This document shows positions 56,473 to 64,000 of a stretch of DNA of 64,000 nucleotides, one piece after another. Positions within the stretch are counted from its first letter, which is position 1. Every line of letters starts with the position of its first letter. A model generated the notes under the pieces. The model was not told the DNA's origin, did no database searches, and saw nothing but the letters and a program-made list of their open reading frames with translations. The DNA lies in NCBI GenBank assembly GCA_041653495.1, contig JBAZFF010000001.1, positions 1 to 64,000 on the forward strand, written 5' to 3'. The DNA is from JBAZFF01 sp041653495 (GTDB taxonomy: Bacteria; Patescibacteriota; Minisyncoccia; Minisyncoccales; RBG-13-42-11). Made by a program: the position numbers and the translations under genes.

Positions 56473-58284
56473 TTACCTCATCATATTCATCCCGCCCATT
56501 ATGCTGCCTCCGGGCATTTGGAAATCGCTACTTTCGCTCTCGCTGTCGGAATCGTTGCTTATACTGGCGGAGGAAGAAATTACAACATCATCCTCTTCAA
56601 GCCCGCTTACTATTTCCGTATAAGAATCGTTGGAAATTCCGATTTCCACAGTTTGGGTTTTTATATAATTCCCTAAGGCCGCATTGGAAACGTTGGCCAG
56701 GAAAGTTTGGCTGTCCTGGCTCCCGGTATCCACCAATTCAACATAATAATTCTCACCTTGGGATTTAACAGCTCCGTTAGGCACGGTTAGAATATCCTGT
56801 TTCATCTCTGTAACAATGTCGGCTGTGACGCTCATTCCGGTTTTTACGCTCTCTAAATCAGAATCTAAAGCGATTACCACTCCGTAATTGACTACTCCCT
56901 GGGAAGACTCGCCTTCTTCGTCAACCTCGGTGACTTTTCCCGTAGCGGTGATATCCGACAGGGCATCAAAAGTAAGAACCACTTTCTGGCCCACCTCCAC
57001 CAATGCTGCATCGACTTCATTCAAGCTTATCTCTGCTACCTTCTGATGAGTTATAATGCTCGCTAAAACTGTGCCCGAAGATACGGAATCTCCTCTTTCA
57101 ACCGAAACTTCCGTAATCACTCCGTTGTAGGGAGAATATATTTCGCAATTGGCTAAATCTTCCTGAGCCGATTCAAGCGCTTTCTGTTTTTGCCTGAGAG
57201 CGCTCTGCATAGACCTCACATCCAACTCATCGGGAGAAAGCAGATCCTCCAGATCTTCTTCTTTCTGGACAACCAATTCCTCTGCATCCGAGAGAGCATC
57301 TTTACTGTTTTCTATTGATTGTTTTGTAGAAGATATCGCTGAAGAAACGCTGGCCGCAGAAACAAGTTTGCTTCTTAAACCGGACTGGTAGGAAGTTATC
57401 TGGGACGGAACATTTTTATCTTGTTCGGTCAAATAATCTATCGTGAAATCTATGAGATTTATTTCATTCTTTATCACCTGGACAAAAGATTTTGCAACTG
57501 CTGAAGTTTCGCTCAGAATATCCTCCAAGTCCTCCTGTTCATAATTAATAGTCAGGGACTTGAATTCCGAAAAGACTTCATCGTAATCTTCCTTCGCGGA
57601 AAGATATGAATCGTCGGCAGACGTCAAGAAAGGGACAACTTCGGCCCTGTCCTCCAGCGCAAAAAGATTTTCATAAACCGTTTTATTGTCGTCTGAATTA
57701 TTGAACCTCGCCTCATCCTCGGCTATATCATATGAATATAGAATGTTTTTCGCATAATCGACAACTTCGGCCAGATCCAAAAAAGTGCTGCTTAAATCAT
57801 TAAAAGCATCTTCGTAAGATTCGGCTATGGCGTCTTCGGCGTCTAATTCGGCCTCCTTAGCATCCGCCAAGGCATCCTCGGCATCTTTTATGTCGTCTTC
57901 ATCGGGGTTTGTCAGAGATTCCAAATCCTCTTTGGCGGAATCGTAAGCCAATTCCGCATCTTCTAATTCGTCTTCCAAATCACTTTTATCCAACACAGCT
58001 ACCAGTTGGCCGGCTGTCACCTCCTGGCCTTTTTTCACATAAATATTGGAAACTGCGCTATTTACCTCGGATTTAATGTCAGTTTCCTCTAAGGCCGATA
58101 TTTGCCCGGAACCGGAAACGGAAATGACTATGCTTCCTTTTTCCACTGCAGCTGTAACATATCGGACAAGGGTTTCCTCGCTATTCCCTTGATATATGAA
58201 AATGCCTGCGACTAAAAGCGCGGCTGCGGCTAATAGCGTCAGAATCTTGTGCTTGAACATTTTATTAAATAATTTTCTTACCAT
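56473..58284 (-). CDS. Membrane-fusion (MacA/HlyD-like) adaptor protein with extended coiled coil
   Basis: 603 aa, much longer than usual MacA (about 370-400). N-terminal anchor (residues 13-30), biotinyl-lipoyl half-motifs (SGSGQISALEETDIKSEVNS ... GQLVAVLD; CEIYSPYNGVITEVSVERGDSV), and between them about 300 residues of Asp/Glu/Ala-rich helix. The acidic hairpin repeats AEDALADAKEAELDAEDAIAE. Links the ABC unit to the cell surface. A monoderm-like envelope makes an outer-membrane partner unlikely, and none is seen. Confidence 0.9.
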   Translation of the reverse strand: MVRKLFNKMFKHKILTLLAAAALLVAGIFIYQGNSEETLVRYVTAAVEKGSIVISVSGSGQISALEETDIKSEVNSAVSNIYVKKGQEVTAGQLVAVLDKSDLEDELEDAELAYDSAKEDLESLTNPDEDDIKDAEDALADAKEAELDAEDAIAESYEDAFNDLSSTFLDLAEVVDYAKNILYSYDIAEDEARFNNSDDNKTVYENLFALEDRAEVVPFLTSADDSYLSAKEDYDEVFSEFKSLTINYEQEDLEDILSETSAVAKSFVQVIKNEINLIDFTIDYLTEQDKNVPSQITSYQSGLRSKLVSAASVSSAISSTKQSIENSKDALSDAEELVVQKEEDLEDLLSPDELDVRSMQSALRQKQKALESAQEDLANCEIYSPYNGVITEVSVERGDSVSSGTVLASIITHQKVAEISLNEVDAALVEVGQKVVLTFDALSDITATGKVTEVDEEGESSQGVVNYGVVIALDSDLESVKTGMSVTADIVTEMKQDILTVPNGAVKSQGENYYVELVDTGSQDSQTFLANVSNAALGNYIKTQTVEIGISNDSYTEIVSGLEEDDVVISSSASISNDSDSESESSDFQMPGGSIMGGMNMMR

Positions 58285-58345
58285 AAATTTGAATAATCTA
58301 AGTTCTCCGTTCTTCGTTCGGAGCGGAGAACCCAGACTACTATTA

Positions 58346-58798
58346 TTACTTTATGGGTTGTTCCACCCTTTGGCCGTGAGGGCCTCCTCGTCCGAACATT
58401 CCTCTAAAACAGGGAGCGTCTATCCCATTCTCCTCGGCCCAAGCTTCCATTCCTTCCTTAATCTGATCTATGGCCTCCTGCCTTTCCTCTCCAGAAAGGT
58501 CCTTAATTCCTTCCATCTTCTGTTTCATCTCCTCCATCTTTTCGGAGATAGCGGTTTTTTGCTCTTCCGTCAGATTGGTGAATTCTTGTGAGGTTCTCTC
58601 CTCCATCTGTTCTTTATTTTCCGCCTCAAACTCGTCGAACACTTCCTGTACTTCCTGTTCGTTTAGATTAAACCTCTCTACGAGCTCTTGGATCAGCGCC
58701 GAATGGAATCCTCCATTGTCGGCCTGGGCGTTCGCCACTGTGAACCCGAGAATGCCGACTGCGACTAACGTCATAATCAAATAGGTTATTTTCTTCAT
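58346..58798 (-). CDS. Secreted DUF2680-like protein
   Basis: 150 aa. Signal peptide (residues 1-26: MKKITYLIMTLVAVGILGFTVANAQA), then a Glu-rich helical body (LIQELVERFNLNEQEVQEVFDEFEAE, repeated ALxEGxE patterns) like Spy/DUF2680 periplasmic chaperone-like proteins. Upstream of the adaptor gene and probably the first gene of the exporter set. Confidence 0.7.
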   Translation of the reverse strand: MKKITYLIMTLVAVGILGFTVANAQADNGGFHSALIQELVERFNLNEQEVQEVFDEFEAENKEQMEERTSQEFTNLTEEQKTAISEKMEEMKQKMEGIKDLSGEERQEAIDQIKEGMEAWAEENGIDAPCFRGMFGRGGPHGQRVEQPIK

Positions 58799-58865
58799 TT
58801 AATTCTTTGTTTCATATTTCCGACCTTTCACTTATTACTACAAAGTAAAGAGGTTTTTATTCCAA

Positions 58866-58894
58866 ACAAAAAAGCCGCTCTTTAGAGCGGCATT
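58866..58894 (-). terminator. Intrinsic terminator of the second sigma operon
   Basis: GCCGCTCT / AGAGCGGC stem with a minus-strand T6 tract. Confidence 0.88.
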
Positions 58895-59652
58895 TTATCC
58901 TGTGATTCAGGTGGTCCGTGCAAAGGACCATTATCAGGTCTAAAGGGCGGGAAATCCCGCAGATTATCGTTGATCTCTAAAACGCCCTTAGCGCGCACTT
59001 TCCCCTCCTCCTCTTCTCCAAAAACGACTACCGAATCTTCCTTTTCCAAGTCTTCTCTGTGAATGAATTTAGTATCTTTGTCAACTAATATCTCTATTTC
59101 TGAATCTTCCAGGGTCTCAATGATAAATCCCTGTTCCAAGATTCTTAAAACAGTCCCCCTGTATATCCCCTTTTCTTGCATCATCCCGATGTCCCGGTAG
59201 AAAGGATTCTTAAGAGGGTCTTCTTGGGATGAAAAGATGCTTGGATGTAAAGGAGTCCTATCCAGAATTAAGCTGCCCATAAAAACTAAGAGAGCTATGA
59301 CTATCAAAGAATAAACCAGAGGCCTTTTATATACGAATGAGAATCTTTTTGCCAAAATTTCCAAAACAAGAATGAGCGCCCCCACTGCCGAAATAAGAGC
59401 CCAAGGCAGTAATTTTATATATGGTCCCAGAGCCGGAAATCCGAATCTCGGCAGATACCAAACCCCGCTGGCCTTCAAGTTGAAAAAGATCAGACTTATC
59501 AAGAATAAGATTGAAGCTGCAACTACAAAAATAACGGCCACGGCTAATATCGTCTTTAGAATAAAGTAAGAGCTCGGCCTCATTTTTATCTGGCCGCTTC
59601 TAACCTTATCCAGTATCTTATTTATTATTGCTTTCGGTTCTTCTTTATCCAT
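58882..59652 (-). CDS. Membrane protein, possible anti-sigma factor
   Basis: 256 aa. Cytoplasmic N-terminus (about 28 residues), three membrane helices (about 30-54, 72-95, 115-132), then an extracytoplasmic DUF5666-like domain (RGTVLRILEQGFIIETLEDSEIEILVDKDTKF) and a Pro-rich tail. It overlaps the sigma gene by 8 nt, so cognate anti-sigma function is inferred. Shares the DUF5666 type with the exporter operon. Confidence 0.65.
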   Translation of the reverse strand: MDKEEPKAIINKILDKVRSGQIKMRPSSYFILKTILAVAVIFVVAASILFLISLIFFNLKASGVWYLPRFGFPALGPYIKLLPWALISAVGALILVLEILAKRFSFVYKRPLVYSLIVIALLVFMGSLILDRTPLHPSIFSSQEDPLKNPFYRDIGMMQEKGIYRGTVLRILEQGFIIETLEDSEIEILVDKDTKFIHREDLEKEDSVVVFGEEEEGKVRAKGVLEINDNLRDFPPFRPDNGPLHGPPESQDKMPL

Positions 59653-60217
59653 AGATTTCTTTTATATCTTTACAACTTGATTTTAACATCTCCTTGGCCC
59701 TCTTTATCCTTACTCCAACCGTAGAAACGGGCACCTGAAGTATTTCCGATATCTCTTTATAGCTGAGCTCTTCCATATAATATAAGAAGATCGGCTCTCT
59801 GTATTTCCAGTCCAGTTCGTTCACGCAGCTTTCAATCTTTTTGGAGAAATCCCTACGGTCCATTTCCTCACCTGCCTCGTTCTTTGAAATATAATAAGGG
59901 AAAAGGATATCCATGTCTATTAAAGGAAGGGGCATCTTCTTTCTCTTTTTCAGGTGGTTCACCAGCTCATTGTGGGCTATCCGGTAAAGCCAAGTTGAAA
60001 ATTTCCTTTTCAGGTCAAAACTCTTAATATTGATGAAAACTTTAATAAAGATATCCTGCACGATATCGTTTATATCTTCTCCGTCGGAAAGGAACTTTCT
60101 GGCATATCTCTTAATCTTTTCTTCGTATCTCTCTATTAAGATGCTAAAAAGATCAGTTTCCCCTAATCTGACCAAATTCATAATGTCTTCGTCCGTTTTA
60201 GCAGAATCATCCTTCAT
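59645..60217 (-). CDS. ECF-type RNA polymerase sigma factor, second
   Basis: 190 aa. Region 2 (FSILIERYEEKIKRYARKFLSDGEDINDIVQDIFIKVFINIKSFDLKRKFSTWLYRIAHNELVNHLKKRKK) and region 4 (YREPIFLYYMEELSYKEISEILQVPVSTVGVRIKRAKEMLK) complete. Probably controls envelope or export genes. tRNA-Lys lies 106 nt upstream. Confidence 0.93.
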   Translation of the reverse strand: MKDDSAKTDEDIMNLVRLGETDLFSILIERYEEKIKRYARKFLSDGEDINDIVQDIFIKVFINIKSFDLKRKFSTWLYRIAHNELVNHLKKRKKMPLPLIDMDILFPYYISKNEAGEEMDRRDFSKKIESCVNELDWKYREPIFLYYMEELSYKEISEILQVPVSTVGVRIKRAKEMLKSSCKDIKEIYG

Positions 60218-60323
60218 AGTTTTACTACAAAACTCTCTGAAAATTATTTCATTATACTAAAAAGAGGCCGGTTTTAAAACTGCTCCGAGTAATAAAAAAA
60301 CAGAAATCCAATTCCTGCGGCTG

Positions 60324-60396
60324 TGCCCCCAGCAGGGCTCGAACCTGCAACTTACTGCTTAAAAGGCAGTTACTCTACCAATTGAGTTATAGGGGC
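60324..60396 (-). tRNA. tRNA-Lys (anticodon TTT)
   Basis: 73 nt cloverleaf on the minus strand. Acceptor GCCCCTA / TGGGGGC, D arm ACTC / GAGT with AATTGGTA loop, anticodon stem ACTGC / GCAGT with loop CTTTTAA (UUU), T arm GCAGG / CCTGC with TTCGAGC. Discriminator A; CCA is not encoded, so a CCA-adding enzyme is needed. Confidence 0.96.
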
Positions 60397-60411
60397 AAAA
60401 CGATGCTTCTA

Positions 60412-61473
60412 TTATATACCCTCTTGCCCCAATTCTTCAAGTAGTTCTTTCTGCTTTTTAGTCAGCTTCTTTGGAACCCTCACCTTCAGCTCGACGTATA
60501 CATTTCCCCGGCCGTAGCCCGAGAACCTGGGAATGCCCCTCCCGGAAATCCTCAAAACTTTCCCGGATTCCGTCCCGCTGGGCACTTTGAGCAGAATGGA
60601 AGCTCCGTCTAGCATTCGGACTTCAATCTCCCCGCCCAATGCGGCCGCGGCGAAAGATATTTCAGACTTGGCGTACAAGTCGTCGCCTTTCCTCTTAAAA
60701 TTAGTATCGGGCCTTACAAAAATCCTAACATATAAATCCCCGGCTCTCTTTCCCCTTCTGCCAGCTTCTCCTTTTCCTTCCACTTTTATAACTTGATTTG
60801 TATCAACGCCAGCGGGGATGAATATCCTTACGGTTTCATTCTCTTTTATCCTGCCTTCACCCCTACAGACGTTGCAGAACCTTTCAGGAACGTTTCCTTC
60901 CCCTTTGCATTCAGGGCAGACTCCCACCCTGGTAAACGAGCCGAGGGGAGTTCTTCTTATCTCCTGGACCTGCCCCGTGCCCCGGCAGGAAAAACATTCC
61001 TTTACTCTGCTTCCGGGTTCCGCCCCCGTTCCTTTGCATCTCTGGCAGGCAACGAGCTTGTCAATATTTATCTCTTTTTCCCCTCCGAGCAGGACTTCCC
61101 TCAGATCCATTTCCAATTCCACTTCCAAATCACGCCCTTTTGCTTCCCCTTTCCTCTGCCTCTGGCCGAATCCGAAGATCTGGTCCATCATGTCCCCCAA
61201 ATCAAAATCAAACTCCTGGCCGCCGAATCCCTGTCCGAAATTGAAATCAAATCCCCCCTGGCCGGATCCATCAAAAGTCTGCCCGAATTGGTCGTATTGG
61301 GATCTTTTATCCTTATTTGAAAGGATTTGGTAAGCTTCGTTTATCTCTTTGAATTTTTTCTCATCGCCCCCTTTGTCAGGATGATACTTATGGGCCAGCT
61401 TCCTGTAGGCCTGTTTGATATCATCCTGTGAAGCATCCTTGGATATTCCAAGGACTTCGTAGTAATCTTTCAT
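60412..61473 (-). CDS. dnaJ: Chaperone DnaJ (Hsp40)
   Basis: 353 aa. J domain with HPD in HKYHPDKGG, Gly/Phe-rich region (GSGQGGFDFNFGQGFGGQEF), four CxxCxGxG zinc repeats (CQRCKGTG, CFSCRGTG, CPECKGEG, CNVCRGEG) and the C-terminal substrate domain. Delivers clients to DnaK. 5 nt below dnaK. Confidence 0.97.
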   Translation of the reverse strand: MKDYYEVLGISKDASQDDIKQAYRKLAHKYHPDKGGDEKKFKEINEAYQILSNKDKRSQYDQFGQTFDGSGQGGFDFNFGQGFGGQEFDFDLGDMMDQIFGFGQRQRKGEAKGRDLEVELEMDLREVLLGGEKEINIDKLVACQRCKGTGAEPGSRVKECFSCRGTGQVQEIRRTPLGSFTRVGVCPECKGEGNVPERFCNVCRGEGRIKENETVRIFIPAGVDTNQVIKVEGKGEAGRRGKRAGDLYVRIFVRPDTNFKRKGDDLYAKSEISFAAAALGGEIEVRMLDGASILLKVPSGTESGKVLRISGRGIPRFSGYGRGNVYVELKVRVPKKLTKKQKELLEELGQEGI

Positions 61474-61478
61474 TTATA

Positions 61479-63341
61479 TTATTTCTTTTCTTTGAACTCT
61501 CCTTCCTCGGGATTCTGCTGGTTAGGATTTTGCTGCTGCGTGTTCTTGTACATCTCGGCCCCGATTTTCTGGATGGCCTGGGAAAGATCCCCAGTCTTTT
61601 GTTTTATCTCTTCCAGATTGTCGCCGTCTTTCACTTTCTTCAGATCTTCCAGCTTTCCTTCTATATCTTTCTTGTTGTCGCCGGAAACCTTGTCCCCCAT
61701 TTCCTTCAAGGTCTTCTCAGTCTGGTAAACCAAATTGTCCGCTATGTTTTTTGCCTCAATAGTTTCCTGCTTCTTCTTGTCTTCTGCCGCATGCGCCTCT
61801 GCCTCTTTCTTCATCCTTTCCACTTCCTCCTTTGACATACCGGTAGACCCCTCAATTCTTATGGACTGGGTCTTCCCCGAGGCCTTGTCTTTTGCGGTAA
61901 CGTTCAATATCCCGTTGGCATCTATGTCAAAGGATACTTCAATTTGGGGAATACCCCTGGGAGCAGGCGGAATCCCGTCCAGCATGAACCTACCCAAAGA
62001 CTTGTTGTCCTGGGCTATAGGCCTTTCTCCCTGCAGAACGTGTATCTCCACGGAAGGCTGGTTGTCTGCAGCCGTTGAGAATATTTGGGATTTCGCGGTG
62101 GGAACTGTGGTGTTCTTTTGGATCAAAACCGTGCTGACTCCCCCCATGGTTTCAATTCCCAAAGACAAAGGAGTGACATCCAAGAGTAATACGTCCTTCA
62201 CGTCCCCCTGCATGATACCCCCCTGGATTGCAGCTCCCAAGGCCACGACCTCGTCCGGGTTTATGGACTTGTTCCCTTCTTTCCCGAAAAGCTTCTTGAT
62301 CTCTTCCTGGATTAAAGGCATCCTTGTCTGGCCTCCGACCAGCACGACTTCTTCTATATCTTTAGTCTCTAAATGGGCTTCCTTGAGAGTGGATTTGACC
62401 AGGTCAATTGACTTTAAAACAAAATCCCTGACCAATTCTTCCAATTTAGCCCTGGTCAGCTTGTAATAGAGATGCTTCGGCCCGGAAGCGTCGGAAGTTA
62501 TGAAAGGAAGATTGATCTCTGACTCCACGGCGGAAGACAGCTCTACTTTTGATTTTTCAGCAGCTTCCTTTAGCCTCTGGAGGGCCAGCTGGTCTTTGGA
62601 CAGATCTATCCCTTGGTCCTTCCTAAAGTAATCCACAAGCCAATCCATTATTTTCTGGTCAAAATCGTCTCCCCCTAAGTGGGTGTCTCCACCCGTAGCT
62701 TTTACTTCCACCGTATCGGAAGAAACATCCAAAACGGAGATATCGAAAGTCCCTCCTCCAAAATCATAAACCACTATCTGCTGCCCCTTTTTCTTGTCCA
62801 AGCCGTAAGCCAAAGCTGCGGCCGTAGGCTCGTTAATAACTCTCTTTACGTTAAACCCTGCTATTTCTCCCGCAATCTTCGTGGCCTTCCTCTGCGAATC
62901 GTCAAAATAAGCGGGGCAGGTTATTATGGCTTCCGTGATGGTCTCTCCCAATTTGGCTTCGGCATCCGCTTTCAGTTTCTGCAAAACCATTGCCGAAACC
63001 TCTACGGGCTTCAGCCATTTTTCTCCGAGTTTAAGTTCTACGCCGCCGTCTGATCCTTCCCTTATCTCATAAGGCATCAGCTTCTTGTCCCTCTGCACTT
63101 CGGCATCAGAAAATCTCCTGCCGATCAGCCTCTTGGCGGAGAAGATTGTGTTCTGGGGATTGGTAATCTGCTGCCTCTTGGCCAGCACTCCGACCAGCCT
63201 TTCTCCCTGCTTTGTGACAGCAACGACCGAAGGAGTAGTCCTGTTCCCCTCCTTATTCTCTATGATTTTGGGTTCTCCCCCTTCCACCACTGCCATGGCT
63301 GAATAAGTCGTACCTAAGTCTATTCCTAATATTTTACTCAT
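61479..63341 (-). CDS. dnaK: Chaperone DnaK (Hsp70)
   Basis: 620 aa. GIDLGTTYSAMAV phosphate loop, VYDFGGGTFDISVLDVSSD, VVLVGGQTRMPLIQ, linker DVLLLDVTPLSLGIET and a lid ending in EEGEFKEKK. ATP-driven folding chaperone. No CIRCE element was found upstream. Order in the window is grpE - small gene (opposite strand) - dnaK - dnaJ. Confidence 0.98.
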   Translation of the reverse strand: MSKILGIDLGTTYSAMAVVEGGEPKIIENKEGNRTTPSVVAVTKQGERLVGVLAKRQQITNPQNTIFSAKRLIGRRFSDAEVQRDKKLMPYEIREGSDGGVELKLGEKWLKPVEVSAMVLQKLKADAEAKLGETITEAIITCPAYFDDSQRKATKIAGEIAGFNVKRVINEPTAAALAYGLDKKKGQQIVVYDFGGGTFDISVLDVSSDTVEVKATGGDTHLGGDDFDQKIMDWLVDYFRKDQGIDLSKDQLALQRLKEAAEKSKVELSSAVESEINLPFITSDASGPKHLYYKLTRAKLEELVRDFVLKSIDLVKSTLKEAHLETKDIEEVVLVGGQTRMPLIQEEIKKLFGKEGNKSINPDEVVALGAAIQGGIMQGDVKDVLLLDVTPLSLGIETMGGVSTVLIQKNTTVPTAKSQIFSTAADNQPSVEIHVLQGERPIAQDNKSLGRFMLDGIPPAPRGIPQIEVSFDIDANGILNVTAKDKASGKTQSIRIEGSTGMSKEEVERMKKEAEAHAAEDKKKQETIEAKNIADNLVYQTEKTLKEMGDKVSGDNKKDIEGKLEDLKKVKDGDNLEEIKQKTGDLSQAIQKIGAEMYKNTQQQNPNQQNPEEGEFKEKK

Positions 63342-63411
63342 ATTTTTGTTTTTTTATTTAATTAATTGACAATTTGTTAATATATGTTATTCTATTGACA
63401 GGAGGTGTGAC

Positions 63412-63693
63412 ATGGAAAATACAGTAGTTTTTGGAATCCTTGTCTCTGTGCTTATCACCTTTATGCTGTTCCTTATAAACCAATTTTTGGCGGAAAGCGG
63501 AAGGTTAAAAGAAATCATTCTTTACATTATCTGCTTTCTGCTCCTGTTTGTTGTCTTCCTTTTCGGCATTTCTCTTGGCGAAGACCCGGAGATGCAAATT
63601 CATCTTTATGCGTTTATTGCGATGGTTTCTATCATGGTAGTGTCCCTCGCAGTTTCCGGGGCAGACATAGGGAACAAGGAATACAACTCTTGA
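63412..63693 (+). CDS. Three-span membrane protein, unknown
   Basis: 93 aa with three hydrophobic helices (about 5-24, 33-52, 62-80) separated by short charged loops (ESGRLKE, GEDPEMQ). GGAGG precedes the ATG; TTGACA and TATTCT 16 bp apart lie upstream. Inserted between grpE and dnaK on the opposite strand. No family recognised. Confidence 0.72.
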   Translation: MENTVVFGILVSVLITFMLFLINQFLAESGRLKEIILYIICFLLLFVVFLFGISLGEDPEMQIHLYAFIAMVSIMVVSLAVSGADIGNKEYNS

Positions 63694-63699
63694 CTCCTT

Positions 63700-63741
63700 T
63701 CCCCCTTTTTTTTAACCACTAAAGGGGGATTTTATTTTGAA
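63700..63741. terminator. Bidirectional terminator between the membrane protein gene and grpE
   Basis: CCCCCTTT / AAAGGGGG stem with T- and A-rich flanks. Confidence 0.82.
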
Positions 63742-64000
63742 ACTTTTGCTTTTGAAGGCCTTACCACTTTTCCGGCCATCAAATACCCTTTTTGCAATTC
63801 TTCTATTATAATTCCTGGCTCCTTGTCCGACTCCACGAGCTCTACGGCTTCGTGAAGGCTCGGGTCGAATTTCTCTCCCAAGGCCTTTATCTCTTCCACC
63901 GAACTGTTCTTCAACAATTCTCTAATTCTCCGTTTTATCTGTAAAATTCCTTTAATCTTTTCGTCCTCTTTCTCCTGGTCCGTCAAATGCTTCTCCGCCA
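63732..64000 (-). CDS. grpE: GrpE nucleotide exchange factor, C-terminal part
   Basis: Frame runs off the right edge (in frame AEKHLTDQEKEDEK...), so the start is outside the window. FDPSLHEAVELVESDKEPGIIIEELQKGYLMAGKVVRPSKAKVSK is the GrpE beta-wing and end. Releases ADP from DnaK. The apparent TTG start at 63986 is an artefact of the edge. Confidence 0.93.
   Translation of the reverse strand, partial: AEKHLTDQEKEDEKIKGILQIKRRIRELLKNSSVEEIKALGEKFDPSLHEAVELVESDKEPGIIIEELQKGYLMAGKVVRPSKAKVSK

Overview
The window looks like chromosomal DNA of a small-genome bacterium of the Candidate Phyla Radiation (Patescibacteria), most likely Parcubacteria-like. This is inferred from tightly packed genes with frequent 1-11 nt overlaps, weak or absent Shine-Dalgarno sequences, leaderless genes, a tRNA without an encoded CCA, an archaeal-type phosphopantetheine adenylyltransferase, many short lineage-specific exported or membrane proteins, and the presence of ribosomal protein L9. 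No rRNA, CRISPR array or transposase was seen.

Layout. 1-3.8 kb: end of ftsW, then murG, gltX, a secreted helical protein and a ZIP metal transporter. 3.84-5.99 kb: a compact module bounded by 12-bp perfect inverted repeats, holding a probable structured ncRNA, a 28-bp dif-like Xer site under its own promoter, a membrane protein and a Xer-type tyrosine recombinase. 6.0-19.27 kb: an all-minus-strand stretch flanked by 14-bp direct copies of the Xer left arm. It carries an HD protein, a possible second structured RNA, an operon of nucleotide/triphosphate enzymes (CYTH, Nudix, HD, CYTH, MazG, SET, RarA) and a type III restriction-modification system with a TrlF-like PHP-ATPase.

19.27-28.45 kb is the most unusual part. 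Nine copies of a half-palindromic site (usually GGTAGA plus TTGTGAGACA) separate small independent units. Most units run, on the minus strand, promoter - gene - intrinsic terminator - site. The cargo is unrelated: a tautomerase-like protein, PurM, a Fic protein, an AbiE toxin-antitoxin pair, several unknown proteins, a D,D-carboxypeptidase, a unit with no credible ORF but a strong hairpin, and a broken Doc toxin behind an HTH gene with a 30-bp palindromic operator. The first copy, beside the left boundary, is a complete dif-like site matching the left arm found next to the recombinase. This resembles an integron or pdif array built on Xer-type sites and is the best candidate for an undescribed system.

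28.5-64 kb is mostly ordinary chromosome: obg, Nudix, PP2C, a DEAD helicase, bipA with a terminator-like leader, cspA, two ECF sigma/anti-sigma pairs, SPFH/PspC, a PPAT-AlkD fusion, tgt, uppS, a flavoprotein reductase, leaderless rpmA, pyrG, rplI, an S41 protease, a MacAB-like exporter, tRNA-Lys, dnaJ, dnaK and the end of grpE.
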